A DNA stretch of 64,000 bases, from positions 10,642,794-10,706,793 of the forward strand of contig JARUPZ010000013.1 of NCBI GenBank assembly GCA_031213475.1. Direction: 5' to 3'. The position numbers were made by a program, and so were the translations under genes. Source of the stretch: Nereocystis luetkeana. Its lineage: Eukaryota > Sar > Phaeophyceae > Laminariales > Laminariaceae. Every line of letters starts with the position of its first letter. The first letter of the stretch is position 1. The notes under the pieces were generated by a model. The model did not search any database. It was not told the DNA's origin and saw only the letters and a list, made by a program, of their open reading frames with translations. This document shows positions 22,861 to 35,600 of the stretch, piece after piece.

Positions 22861-23187
22861 TGACAACCCCGGTTTTTTGTACCCGGAACGATGCTCGATT
22901 ATAGCGAGCCCACACCCGGCCGCCTAACATTGACGATTCTGGCCTGGCGGGAATGTTTTCCCCCTTTGGGCTCTAGTGACTCTAATACCAATAGCCTTGC
23001 AGCTTGATGTAGCCTTCGTGGGGGTCCTAATTGGTTGCAGGTTTCAACCGATAGCAGTATTCGAAGAAGTCAGACGGAAGGACGAGACCCACGCTCCCTG
23101 AATTTCGTTTTGTGGAAGATTCCCCACGCCGGGGAATGAAGCCATGGATGTTCAACACCCGTATCCACCAGGTTATCATCGGTTCTC

Positions 23188-23395
23188 GAAATCACATGCG
23201 ACTGGGAAAAAAAATGAGGTCTCGGGATTCTTTTGGTGACCTCTAGTGAAAAACGCCTGCACATATACTGGAAACCTTTATGTTGTATGTGGCAAAATCA
23301 CATGCGACTGGGAAAAAATACGGTTCCTGGATTTTTTTGGTGACCTCTTGTGAAAAACGCCTGCACATATACTGGAAACCTCTATGTTGTCTGTG
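23188..23395. repeat. Tandem duplication, unit about 108 bp
   Basis: Two units share 'aaatcacatgcgactgggaa', 'ttttggtgacctct', 'gtgaaaaacgcctgcacata' and 'actggaaacct'. They are nearly identical, suggesting a recent event. Confidence 0.85.
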
Positions 23396-23635
23396 GTGGA
23401 AACCGAATGGAGATGGATAAATTCATAAATTCGGGCGTAGCAATTGCTGTACAATGTTTTGTCTACTTTCCCTACACTTCAGACTTTTAGAGTGCCCCTG
23501 ATAGCTTTTCTTTCCGGTTCCAGTTCTTGCGAGCGGTTTCTACATTTTATCAATCTGCGGTGTTACCGGTACGTCCGCACTCAAATCTGCGGTATTGCAT
23601 ATCCCTTAATGAAACGGGAATAATCTTCACGGCCG

Positions 23636-23880
23636 TACTCGATAGGAGAGATAGACTCGATATCATGCATGGCAGTAGTCTTGTGACCATAAGGCCCTCG
23701 CATCCCTACAATGCCGGGACGGAGCATGTCGGGTTTTCACCGACCAGGCAGACATTGCTTGCACCAAGCGCGAGGCGCCAGGATGGTAAGGGGGGGGGTG
23801 TACTCGATAGGAGAGATGTACTCGATCTCATGCATGGCCGTAGTCGTATGACCATAGACCCTCGCATCCCCTATTGACCT
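23636..23880 (-). mobile_element. Two head-to-tail poly(C)-ended elements (type C)
   Basis: Read on the - strand, two copies of the 3' portion follow each other. The junction is a G run at 23,790-23,798 followed by 'tgtactcgataggagagatg', the normal 3' end of the family. Each carries the 'catgcatggc' and 'tagggatgcgaggg'-type words. Confidence 0.75.
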
Positions 23881-24084
23881 GGGTGAGGTCGGAAATCTCC
23901 CGGTACAGAAAAGAGAAACGGGAGGCCCGTGCCACCAGATCGGAAATCTCGGGGGTTGGGGGGGGTGACGGGTCTGCTCCATCTGCGCACAAAGTTGACG
24001 ACAGTTACAAATACCGACCAGCGCGAGTATATAAATATATATACCTAACAGGCTCTGTGAGGACAATCTGAGGGCGACAGGGGG

Positions 24085-24125
24085 AAGCAGGAGCAGCAGC
24101 AGCAGCAGCAGCGGCAGTAGCAGTC
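24085..24125. repeat. AGC trinucleotide repeat
   Basis: About nine imperfect agc units. Confidence 0.8.
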
Positions 24126-24483
24126 TTCTGAACGCGACCGCGGCAACGATAATGGCGGCGCATGAACGCTGCCCCCAGTCCTTCTGGGGGCAGGCTCGCC
24201 GTATCGCTGTATTTTCACTTTTTGTGTGTGTGTGCGTGCGTGCGTGCGTGCTTGTGTATTGCGAAACGCGATTCGTGAGACAGTCTCCACTCGTTGAGAG
24301 GCAGTCTGCAGTCTCCATTCCATGCTGGCGTCGCGTCGAAGAAAAGCGGTGTGCGATCGCTAATTCGGCTCTTGACCCTGGTCTCTTGCCTCGTCCTGTG
24401 ATGTTACGCAAGGAGGGAAGGGGCACGTTTCAGGCTCAGCTGCTCAAATGCCCCAAGGCTGATCGATCGGGGTTGGGTGCGGG

Positions 24484-24673
24484 GTGCGGGGTACTCATGC
24501 CATGCATGGCCGTTTTGTATGACCATAGACCCTCCCATCCCTACAATGCCGGGACGGAGCACGTCGGGTTTTTACCGACCAGGCAGACATTGCTTGCACC
24601 AAGCGGGAAGCGCCGTGAGGTGTCCGGTGAGTCGCATGGAGGGTGCGCTGCAGCCTACTAGGGGGGGGGGGTC
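24484..24673 (-). mobile_element. Poly(C)-ended element (type C), bounded by G runs
   Basis: The - strand runs from 'tagtaggctgcagcgcaccc' through 'ggcgcttcccgcttggtg' to 'catgcatggcatgagtaccc'. A 12-base G run on the + strand (24,661-24,672) lies at the 5' side of the element. Confidence 0.75.
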
Positions 24674-24725
24674 TCTAAATTGGCACTAGTGCAGCACAAG
24701 ACACTTACTATAGGAATGCTCCACA

Positions 24726-25011
24726 CGTCCGACAGATCACGATCTATCTAGCTGCAGCAGATCATCTAGATCATGCTCAGTAGATCCTAAGCTGCCGTTA
24801 TGAGATGGTGTGCAGGATCTGCGTAGTACAGATAATCCAACCCGGAAAACAATCATGTCCTACAATACACCATGAAGGTTAATACGGCTCCCACCCGGCA
24901 ACATGAGCTAGATCATACAAATCATACAAATCATACAGATAAACATCAAATCTTCCCTGAAAGGCGTAGAGTAGAGCATCAGGTGGCATGCAGATGATCT
25001 GTCCGAGGTGT
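24726..25011. mobile_element. GATC-rich element (family E), copy 3
   Basis: The left end is 'cacacgtccgacagatca', the core 'aagctgccgttatgaga' and the right end 'gatgatctgtccgaggtgtg'. Confidence 0.8.
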
Positions 25012-25190
25012 GTAAGCGTTTTCACTGCAGTACTAAGAAATTGGAAACCAAACTGGTCCAGGCTGTTTTTTTTTAGGGGGGGAATTGAGTGCGTTGTAAA
25101 CTGAGTTAAGGCACAACTGCGCCCGAAATACAGTAAATAGCTTTCCTGTAAGTCACAGCCTGGCTTTCTAGTTCTTGCTTTCTTATTCAC

Positions 25191-25288
25191 CCATTTTAGT
25201 ATGTACTGCAGTCCCGTTTTGGCGACAAATGACTCAAATTAGAAGTAGTTTGTCCCCAGAACGGGACTGCAAGCTAAAATGGGGATAA
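25191..25288. mobile_element. Hairpin MITE A
   Basis: 'acccattttagtatgtactg' faces 'gactgcaagctaaaatgggg'. The inner arms 'gcagtcccgttttggcgaca' and 'tgtccccagaacgggactgc' pair well. Confidence 0.75.
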
Positions 25289-26221
25289 TGCTCTTGGGGC
25301 GTGATGAGAGGGGAAACTGATATTTCCGAGACGGAATACCCCACCATGCTGGCACCCCGCATGAAACTGGAGAGGGCGTACAAAAACTAATACTTCACCG
25401 TAAAATCCGTCGGTAGCTGAGGTTGTACAAGTATTCAAGTTCGCAAGATTCTGAATGATGCTTCAGTTGAAGTCACCACCCAATCCGTGAATTTTCGACG
25501 GGTTGTATATTATTATGCATCTGAATCATATGAATACCAAATCGGTCCTTACGTGTTACGTATGGACAGGTACGTCGGGAGCTGAAGCTTTCCGGATCGT
25601 GTTTCAAGGAATGCCGGTGACTATAAGTAATAATAGAGCGCGAGGGATGATACACGTGTACCCTTGGGCGCAAAAACCACCGAATGCCTGGAAGATAATC
25701 AGCGTGCTACAAATATCAGAGTTCAAACAGGAACTATATCCCAGGTAAAATATCCGGAACGGGAGACGTCATCAGCAGCGAATGTGCTATGTAGAGGGCC
25801 GCTGTTTCACCCCCTGACTGTCAACAATAAGAGTATACCTAGGCCACAAGAAGCTTTGCTTGACGCGCCCAACATGAGATGTCTCCTATACTAATGGCAT
25901 CTTTGAGCAGGCGTACCAGACGTCAGCAGCAGCAAATAGGCTATGTAATAAAGTAGGAGCTGCATATACCTATTAATAGACCCATCTCAGACAATATTGA
26001 GTTGAAGCCCTAACCGTAGCCCAGACCGCACGGCAAAATTTTCGGGAAAACATTGTATTGAGAAGCTAGTGTAGACTATCCAACCCTACAGCTGTATCCC
26101 AACGCCATGGAATTTCCTCGGAATTTTATCCGCGGTCATGAGGAGCTTATGTTGTGTGGACTATCAACCATTTTTGTTTGCGAAGCTGGGCTAAGTCGTA
26201 ACACTGCTACACAAAAAAACA

Positions 26222-26668
26222 TCACCGGTCTGGAGTCCTATAATAGCATCTTTGAGAGCAGGCGTACGTATGTACGCTCGCGCGCACTACATGGTTGTCA
26301 TGCACAAAACTCACGTCTCCGACGCTACCCTTGAAGAGCCTCTCCAGCCCTAGGTCCTCTCCAGGCCTCTTGTTGGACAGCGGCCAGCTCGTCCGCCAGA
26401 CGATCACCCTCCCCAGGCTGTCCCCCGTCGCCACCAAATCCCGCTGTCGAGGGTTAAACGTAACCGAATACGCCGCGACAGCCACACTGCGTCCTCCCGC
26501 GTCTGCTGCTGCTGCTGCCGCTGCTGCTGCTGCTACCCCCCTCGACTTCGCGGGGTTGGTGCCACCACTTCCACTGCCACCGCCACCGCCCCGGGGAAGC
26601 TGGGCGCTCGCAACGGGAACGACGGAGCTTTGCAGGAGGTCGTAGACAAAAATTCCTCCGTCTTCCGC
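26222..26668 (-). CDS. DYNC2I2: DYNC2I2 last recognised exon (final WD blade)
   Basis: Encodes [20 protein letters not shown], a Gly-rich and poly-Ala insert (about ten Ala from an imperfect CTG tract), then [18 protein letters not shown] and [20 protein letters not shown]. The frame runs on to a stop at 26,222. A consensus donor (gtgagt) after 'gtcggagac' near 26,315 allows a further short 3' exon, so the exact C-terminus is open. Confidence 0.85.
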   Translation of the reverse strand, partial: AEDGGIFVYDLLQSSVVPVASAQLPRGGGGGSGSGGTNPAKSRGVAAAAAAAAAADAGGRSVAVAAYSVTFNPRQRDLVATGDSLGRVIVWRTSWPLSNKRPGEDLGLERLFKGSVGDVSFVHDNHVVRASVHTYACSQRCYYRTPDR

Positions 26669-29600
26669 CTGGTCGCCAAGCGTGTGATGGTGTAAACGCG
26701 GGAGTTGTAGGTCGGAGTTATCCAACCAAAAGCTAAAAAATAGTTTTTTTTTTCTCAAATCAAATGTGAAAGGCGTTTTTCTCAAACGTGAAACGGTCTT
26801 TTATCCGGCAAACGATAAGGGGTGGTGGTGTTATTCGTACAAGGCGTTTTTTTCTCGAAAGTGAAACGGTTTTTCTGCTCCGATCCACGTCACCACTACT
26901 ACCATCACCCCGGAGAATCTGGTCGCTCACAACAGGGATGGCGGAGCTTTGCATGATGCCGTGGAAAAGGAATCCCCTAGTCCTCAGCCTGACCGTCTAA
27001 AGCGTGTACGTGGGAGTTGGGAATTGTCGGTCGAAACTAAAAGCGTTGTTTTCATCAAACGTGGAAGGCATGCTTGTCAGGAGGTGAAACCGCTTTTTTT
27101 GTCCTCATAAGTAAAAGGGATTGTCCTCGAAAGTCGGAGACGTCTTTTTCATAACTAGAAAGGGTCTTGTCTTCAAAAGTAGAACGGCTCAACGAATACC
27201 TGGTCCAGCGAGCGACCGCTGTCCAGGTGCAAGCCACGGCCCTCTCTATTCGCCTGTTTCACCAGTCTGCCAGCACCGTGCCGTGCGGTATCCTCTTGGC
27301 ATTCCCACAAGCGCGATCAACCAAACAATGCCAGCTGCGGCTGTCGTAGAGAGCTACGTACTACCGATACCTACTCTAGCGCATAATATGAACCATAACG
27401 CCTAATTATCTCTACAACAACAAACTGCAGATTATCATCATATCGGTTTCCGATCCCTAATAATATTTTCCTTTAATCCTCAAACATGAAAGGCGGTTTT
27501 TTCAAACGTGGAACGATTTTTGTCCTCGAAAGTTCAAGGCGTTGTCCTCAAAAGTATTGGCATCTTTTTCGAAATTGGAAACGGTTGGGTCCTCAAAAAT
27601 ACAAAAGGGGATTTTTCCTCAGTAGTGGAAGGCGTTTTTTCTAACGTAGAATGGATGAATCGTCTAAGGTGAGCGGGGTAGTCCTCACAAGGTTAGAGTG
27701 ACAAACGCAGGTGAAAAAATCTACTACAGGGTGCTCGCTGACTGAAATCTGGGGATGCACGCTCAAGGCTGCAGCCTTACAGTACACTCTTGTTTTGTTG
27801 TAGGCCTTAGCTTCCAAGGAAATTCACGCGTTGGGTCAAAGCTCGCGAGCCGGGTTGGGTCGGGTAAGGGTGACCCGACCCGACCCGTGAGAATCTGAAA
27901 ACCTCCTGACCTGACCCGACCCGTGAGAAATTCATAGACTTCCTGCCCCGTGAAATGCGCTGATGTTTTTCGATCCCCGACCCTGAACCCCCCAAAAACA
28001 ACAACAACAACAGCCGGCACTAAGAACACTACTGTGCTCTATGCAGCTTGCAGCCTCGAACTTGCACCGCTAGAGATGACAATAGGCGAGCGTCCCCGAA
28101 CAGGAGGTTTTACTGTGGCGGGCGCGAGGTTCGGGGGGGGGAGAATGGGAACGAGGGGGCGGGTGCCGTTCCTCCTTTCGCATAGGCAAGGAGACCCCTG
28201 CGTATCCGTATCCTATTAATAGCTCCGTCGCGTGTTCGGAATCTCGAAACGAATGTGGAGAGGAGCTGAAGACAGTGTCACCCATCTGTAGCACGATCCC
28301 TCGATGGAGGTGATATTGTCATTTTTTACGCCCAACCATCGATACCTGGTAGTAGTTTGTTTCTCAATCAAGTCACAACAGCCAACGTCGAGAACAAAAC
28401 CCGTGAGCACAGCACACATTGCGCTGTTTAATCTATACCAACCACGGTCGGCACCCGACAACGGTGCAGCAGTCAACTCAACGCCCATCGCTCTTAGGTA
28501 GCAATACACACGAGAAGCGTGCTGCACACGTTTTGTCGCGAACTTTGGTTATCCCCTTCTCTGAAAAAAACTCTAAACCAACCGAGAAAGGTCGGCCCCA
28601 GTCTCAGTACTCAGTCACTGACTCGCCAGTACCCGTCTTTTTGGGGCGCCCAGTCCCCTGGTCACTTGGGGACTAAAAGGACTGAATCCCGTCAGTCCAA
28701 GGGTACCTGATGGCTGAAACGACTGAATCCCGGCAGTCCCAAGGGTACAACTCCAATCATTACTCAATTCCATATTACGGGGGGCCATAGTTAACAGGAC
28801 CAAATATTGTTAGTAAAAATGGTTAAACTTATAGGTTTTTATGTATACCATAGGTCCTGTTAACTATGGTCCCCCGTAATAGTAACAGGTACTGGTACAT
28901 AATTTCACACGTCGGACGCATCATCGATTCCCACAATTCATGATATAGACCCTGCATGGCAGATCTATTCCTGATTTGTATGATCAGTATGATCTGTATG
29001 ATCTACTGTAGCTCATGTTACTACGTGAGAGCCGTGCAATCTGTGCAATCTAGCACGTGCGTCCTGAGTTGTATCTGTATCTATAGGGATCCTGCTCAGC
29101 ATATCATAACGGCAGGTTGGGGTCTAGATGATCTATCAATATATTATCTATCTGGTCTGAACATTATCTATCTGTCCGAAGTGTGCGTCATTCAACATCG
29201 CACCAAGATACCTTTTACGTTGTGTTGTTTTCAGTTTGGAGAGTCTGAGCGGCTTTGCGCGAGCAATGCAGTCGATGCGATCAATGAAACAGGATAACTC
29301 CCCTCTACAGCCCTGTTGTATCAGTCTCGTAGCTTCAATCATTACACTATCACTGGGGTCGTGAGTAAGGCATGCCTTGCCTGGACTTGACGCCTACTTT
29401 TTACACTGGTTGGGTGGCGAAGTAAGCCATCTAGTTGTTAGTTGGGTGGCGAGGTTTTTCCAACTAACTGGTGTTGTTTTGTGTATATTAATACCAACAA
29501 CAGTACAACACAATCCGAGCCACCATCGCGCCAATCAGATGCAAAGTAGAGGGAAAACTCCGCAAACTACTACTAACAGCTGTAATTATTACCTAGCCAA

Positions 29601-32600
29601 CCGATAATTATCAATAGCTGTAATCCCTGGCCAACTAGGAACTAGTCGCCGACTTATAGCCAGCCAACTCACAGCCCCTAAGGGATACCTACACAACGCG
29701 CGGGTACATCGTTTAACATCGCACCAATGAATATCACGTACAGTGTTTCTGGAGTGGAGCTTCTGAGAGGCTTCAAACCCGCAGCTCAATGCAACGCAAC
29801 GCAATAGGATAGCTCCTCACCACTGCCGCGAAGACCAACGGTCTCGCCCTGCTCCACTTGACGTCCATGATGTTCGAGTTGGACGGCTCAAACGTGAGCA
29901 CCGCTCTAAACGGGGCGTTGGAGGGGGATGGGGGGGGTGGCGGGAGTGGGGGTTGGGGGGGGCGGAGGGGGGTCGGAGAGCGAGGAGGGGGAAGAGAGGG
30001 GGTACTCATTTGTTGCTTGCCTTGGTCATTTGACCATTGATCACGCATCCCTTTCGAGACGAAGCACCGTTCCTACTCAGAGACACGTCCAACAATTGGG
30101 CGCTCAGTACGTCGTTTGGATACATACATGTATATACAAGGCGCTTCGCACCGCAGGCGGCCTACACCGCCCGCTACGCTCGCTCAGGAAGGAAAAGTTC
30201 ATCAAATTATGCGAAGCGGACAGAGGCCCATGCCTGAATATAGTTTTTTTTAAGGTTATTGTAGTTGGAAACTGGCGTCTTGAAAATACCAAGAGTCCCG
30301 TCGCCATGCTTCAGGTAAAAACAGCTCGGACGCCACATACGCTTCGCGTCGCGGGCGGTCATACCCCAGGTGGGCTAATCCTTTTCTTCATTTGGTATAT
30401 GCTTGCTGTATGTTCTTTTCTTCTTTTGATATGCTGCATGTACGGAAGAGAAAGCACAGCACGGCATAGCAGCACCGCAAAAACAACGAAAATGAAACCG
30501 ACAAAAATTGGAAAGAAACAAAAATCCCCGTCCCCTCATGTTATGATTTTCTTCTTGATTGGAACACATTGCACCGGTCAAAAAACAAAAATCGAACAGC
30601 AGAGCTTCTCTCTCAGCCTCGTACGCCGCCCGCCCCTCTCGCGACCACGTCGCCACCGATTCGATCTGGGTAAAGCTTTCCTCACTCTCTGCCACAGTGA
30701 GCCCTGTCGCCCGCCTCGCGTGAAGCCCGGTGCTCACCGTGGCGGTCGTTCGCCAGCTCGATAATGTTGGTGCTCAGACTGCGTAGCTCTCTCTGTGAAC
30801 TTCAGCTTGGTCGAAAAAATAAGCACCGCTTGAATGTTATCTTGCAATCCCGAACAACCCTTACGGACTCGTACACACTCTATCCAAAATCACAAATGGA
30901 GACCAGACAGAGCCCATTCATGCATCCCTCGTGTCTCGAGGCACACGCAACGCCTAGTCACGAAAGCGGCGACCACTCCTTGCAACCCCCCCTCTACACA
31001 CCAGCATCCGCTTACACCCGCGACGGCGCCGAGCTCTCCCGCGGTGCCGTGCTCCGAGTATGCGCACGCACACGAAACGAAATAGGATACAAGGAAAAAA
31101 TAACCGAAATTGCCAAGAGAAATGGAAAAATCGAAGAACCGCTGGAATGGTCCGGCAAGTAATAAAAGGAGGCGGTTTCGAAGTGGGAGCTCTGAGAGGC
31201 CAGGGATGTACCAACCGAGCACGCTCAGAGAGTGAGATATCTGTAATTAGTTATATACATACATATTTTTTGGGGGGTACTCAAGTCATGTACGGCCGTA
31301 GGGATGTACTGTACCTAGCGAGTGAGATATCTGTAATTAGTTATATACATACATGTTTTGGGGGGGGTACTCAAGTCATGTACGGCCGTAGGGATGTACT
31401 GTACCTAACGGTCGACCTCCCACAAAACCTCAACATCGACCAAACATGAAAGCGTCAAGAAGCGTCAAGCAATCCCATGGCCGAGGTATACACCAATTAG
31501 TATTGCCAAACCCAATGTTCAAAACAAGTATTAATATGAATATCAGCGGTAAGGCTTTGCCTTACTGGGTAGTTAGTGTAGTCATTGCCCTTAAGGAGCC
31601 CCGTCAGCCATAAATTCTCAGCCCCGAAAAAGGTACAGTACCCCTGTTTTGGCACGCGTCTGACTAGGCTTGGCAAGAACATCGCGCGGCGCGTTGCTGG
31701 TAGTAATGGTGGTAGTAGTAGTAGTGGTGGGGGGAGGTGGTGGTGGTGAGGGTGGGGGTGTGGTTGGTGTTGTTGGCGTTTGGTGTTGTTAGTGTTGTTG
31801 TTGTTGTTGTTGTTGCTGTTGTTGTTGTTGGTGGTGGTGGTGGTGGTGAGGGTGACGGAAGTGGTCTGTCTGCGTACCCGACCCCTTCCAGCAACAGCCA
31901 CTCATCACATACCGCACCTGCTTTGTAGCGTGTTGTACAACCTGGCAGACCCGTCCGCCCCGCTGGTCAGGAGTAGCGCCCTGCGGATTCACACGCAGGG
32001 TACACCCCCGATCAGTGCAATAGAAAACACCGCCCTCCCCCCGATAAAGATAAAAAGCATGGTAATATAAATAGCAATAGCAATAGCGACAACATTAACA
32101 ATAGCAAAACCAATAGCAATAGCAACAGCAATAGGTATAACAATATCAATCGAAATGACATTACCAATAACAAATAGCAATACCTACAAAAAAGCTACAA
32201 CAGCAGTAGCAATAGCACTGCGAGTTTCTAACTTACGTGGCGGAAAAAAAAATGGTATTGTACGTACGCCTTTCGAGATCTCCGAAGCCTAAAAACCACG
32301 ACCGGCCACAGTAGTGCACTCCCCGAAGCGAAATAAATCAGGACTGGTGAATTTCTTGTTTCGAACTTAACCCCTTTAGCACCGCAGTCCCGTTTTGGGG
32401 ACAAACTACTTGAAATTTGAGTGGTTTGTCCCCGAAACGGGACTGCGGTTCTAAAAGGGTTAAAGCTTCCAACGCAAAGTACCAAGGTGACGACGGTGAC
32501 CAAGTTTCTGCGGCTCGAGTTCCTATATAGCGACAGCTATACTACCGGTATGTTTTACACTGGGTAGCCGGCTCTCAGTTGAGATGCTTAGGCACCGTTG

Positions 32601-35600
32601 GCACCACGACAGTACATAGTTGGTTGGCGAGGTAAGCCAACTACAGTAACTGGTTAAGTGCAAAACAATTATCACTAAAAAGCACACGTCGAGCGACAAA
32701 CGCACCGGCCAGATACAAAAGAGACTCGTCAGCCCGAAATGTATCAAAAAGGTACTCAAAATTTACCCTATCGTAGCACGCGTCAGCCAGAAAGGCAGAA
32801 AAAGGTACTTAAAAATAACCCTGTCGTAGCACGCGCCAGCCAGAAAGGCAGAAAAAGGCACTTAAGAGTACCCCTATCGTAACACGCGTTGGTCAGAAAT
32901 GCAAAAAAAGGTACTCGAAAGTACCCCTATCGTAGCACGCGTCAGCCAGAAACGCATAAAAAGGTACTCAAAATTACCGCTACTATAGCAAGTGCCAGCC
33001 AAAAAGGCCATAAAAGGGGTACTGGAAAGTTCCCCTATCGTAGGGCGCGTCAGTCAGCAAGGCAGAAAAAGGTACCCACTACAGAAAAGGCACCCAGTAG
33101 TTAGCGCTGCGTACGCCTTTACAGCCACCGCGCGCGCTCTCCCTTGCCTGTGAAACGGCGAACAGTCGATGGAGTGCACAGGCCCGTGGTGTTTCTCCAT
33201 GCGGAACACGCCGGGCGACGGGTAGAGCAAGGAAGATGCTAAACGCGACCGGAACACCGTCGGCAAGTTGACCTGAACAAAGAACATCCGGGAGGGAAAG
33301 TAAAGAGAGGGCGGGTGGGGTGAAGGCGGGTGTTGGTACTTCGATGACGAGGGGGTGTACTCGATATCATGCATGGCCGTAGTCGTATGACCATAGACCC
33401 TCGCATCCCTACAATTCGGGGGCGGAGCACGTCGGGTTTTCACCGACCAGGCAGGCATCGCTAGCACCAGCGGGGGGGGGGGTGTACTCGATAGGAGAGA
33501 TGTACTCGATTTCATGCATGGCCGTAGTCGTGTGACCATAGACCCTCGCATCCCTACAATGCCGGGACGGAGCATGTCGGTTTTTCACCGACCAGGCAGA
33601 CATTGCTTGCCCCAAGCGCGAAGCGCCGTGAGGGGGGGGGGGGTGTACTCATATCATGCATTGGCGTAGTCGTATGGCCATAGACCCTCGCACCCCTACA
33701 ATACCGGGACGGAGCACGTCGGGTTTCCACCGACCAGGCAGGCATTGCTTGCACCCAAGGGGGGTGAGGGGGGCGGCTAGTCAAAGGGGTCAAACCGCAG
33801 TCTCCTACGTCGAATGCTTAGCTTATTATACTATTTTTAGTACAGAAAGACGGTATGTCACGGGGTCAACCCGCGACCTCCTGGCATACACTCTTATCTC
33901 ACTGGTTTTAGTGTAGGAGGGCGGTCAGTCAAGCGGTCAAACCGCGGTCTCCTAACATTTGGACCGTCAAGGCTAAACCATTAGTTGGCTGGCGAACTAA
34001 CCGAACTAACTAACTTATAAAAAAAATACACGTCGAGCGACAAACACGCCAGCCAGAGGCATAGACGCAAAGTTACCAAAAATTACCGCATGCAACTAAC
34101 TGTAATACCCTCTACTGTAGCCAAGTAATGACTAGTCGGTGACTTATAGCCATGGTCGGCCAACTATCAGCCCCGCCTAATAAACACCATCGTCTAAGTC
34201 GGCAGAGATTTTATGAATAACAGTATGATCTCCGCCCCTCGATCGGGCTTCGCCCCGGCATTATCGACCTCTTTGGCTTACTTGCCTCCTCTGCTTATAC
34301 GTTGAATCAACGGACAGCCCTACCTATGACATGGCATCGTTTAAGTCGACAGAGCTTTGCTGATAACAGTCTTACCTCCGCCCCTCGATCAGATCTCGCG
34401 AACTTTTCAACCTCTTTGACCACCTGCCTCCTCTGCTTGGCAGGGACCCGCGACAGCATCTCATCCGCCTCGGACGACCATCGCATACTCTTGCCCTCGT
34501 CCCCACCCCCCTTAAGGCCCACAAGTCGCGGCAGCGCAACAGGTGCAGGACCAGGCAGCAGTTAGCAGTGTTTACGACTTGACCTACCCGCATTCCCGGT
34601 TATTTTCTCAAGCGGTCGTTTTTTTTTTCCTCTTGTTTTTTCCATCCCATCTAACTCGAAGTATAATCTCTGCACAATCACTCCAGCTCCCTCTCTTTCA
34701 GAAAATCAAGCATTTTCCAAGCATTCTGTTGGTGGCGAGCGAAAATCTATTACGGCCCTCCAGCAGTGTTTACGACTTGGCGCAGCTTCGGCAACATGGT
34801 TGATAGCCCGCACTAACCCTTCATTATATATTTCATTCCGGGATTTTTCCCAGGCTTGTTTCATCTTCCATTTCGAGAATTTCCCAGGCTCATTATATAC
34901 ACCTTCATTCCGAGGATTTTTCTCCATTGGATGAGGCGTTTTCTAAGGTGGTCGGGGATAGGGTTCCGATTAGAGGTAGGGTCTACAAGCCAAGGCGTGT
35001 ATGCACATAGTTGGCACCAATTTAGACGAAAACATTAGCAACGTCAAGTAAGCAAATTTATTATTGGACGGTCCTTACATTCCCGTCCACAGTGGTATCC
35101 GCAGTACTTACAGTAGTAGTATGGCTATTTTTAGGCGCCTTTCCGGGGCGCGTCGTTGCTATCCCATGGGATACCCGCGGGAGTACCGTCCCACGGAATC
35201 CCCATGGGACACACATGGACCGCCACAAACGTTCCATGGGAGATCCATGGCAGACCTATGGGATACCCATGGGAAACTCCTGAGAGACCCATGGGAGACC
35301 CATGGGAGACCCATGGGAGACCCATGACGGGAGACCCATGATGGGAGACTCGTGATGGAATGATGGAAGACCCATGATGGGATGATAGGGGACCCATGGG
35401 AGACCCATGGGAGACCCATGGGAGACCGATGGGTGACCCATGGGTGGCCTTTGGGCTGACCCATTGGGTGACCAATGGGCGATCCACGAGCCGGCACTAG
35501 AATCAAGCAGAAATTGGAAAACGTTGCCAGCCGCGGGGGGGGAGGCATACCCAGGCTGAACGGGGGGCCGGGAAGAGGTAAGCATGACACGGATAGCGTT

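Larger units (their letters stand above)
21699..26221. other. Convergent intergenic region, repeat-rich
   Basis: Lies between the PhyH stop and the 3' end of DYNC2I2. It holds MITE A copies, GGGCC/GGGTC arrays, a 108-bp tandem duplication, poly(C)-ended elements and a GATC-rich element (listed separately). I see no gene. 25,300-26,100 looks unique and non-coding. Confidence 0.6.
27690..29820. other. DYNC2I2 intron, repeats and unassigned sequence
   Basis: Includes an inverted GGGTC segment (27,840-27,950), MITE B (28,773-28,881), a GATC-rich element (28,906-29,183) and a family G copy (29,400-29,690). A 103-codon open frame on the - strand (28,216-28,527) has no recognised family and no matching splice phase, and I do not call it an exon. 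Confidence 0.5.
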
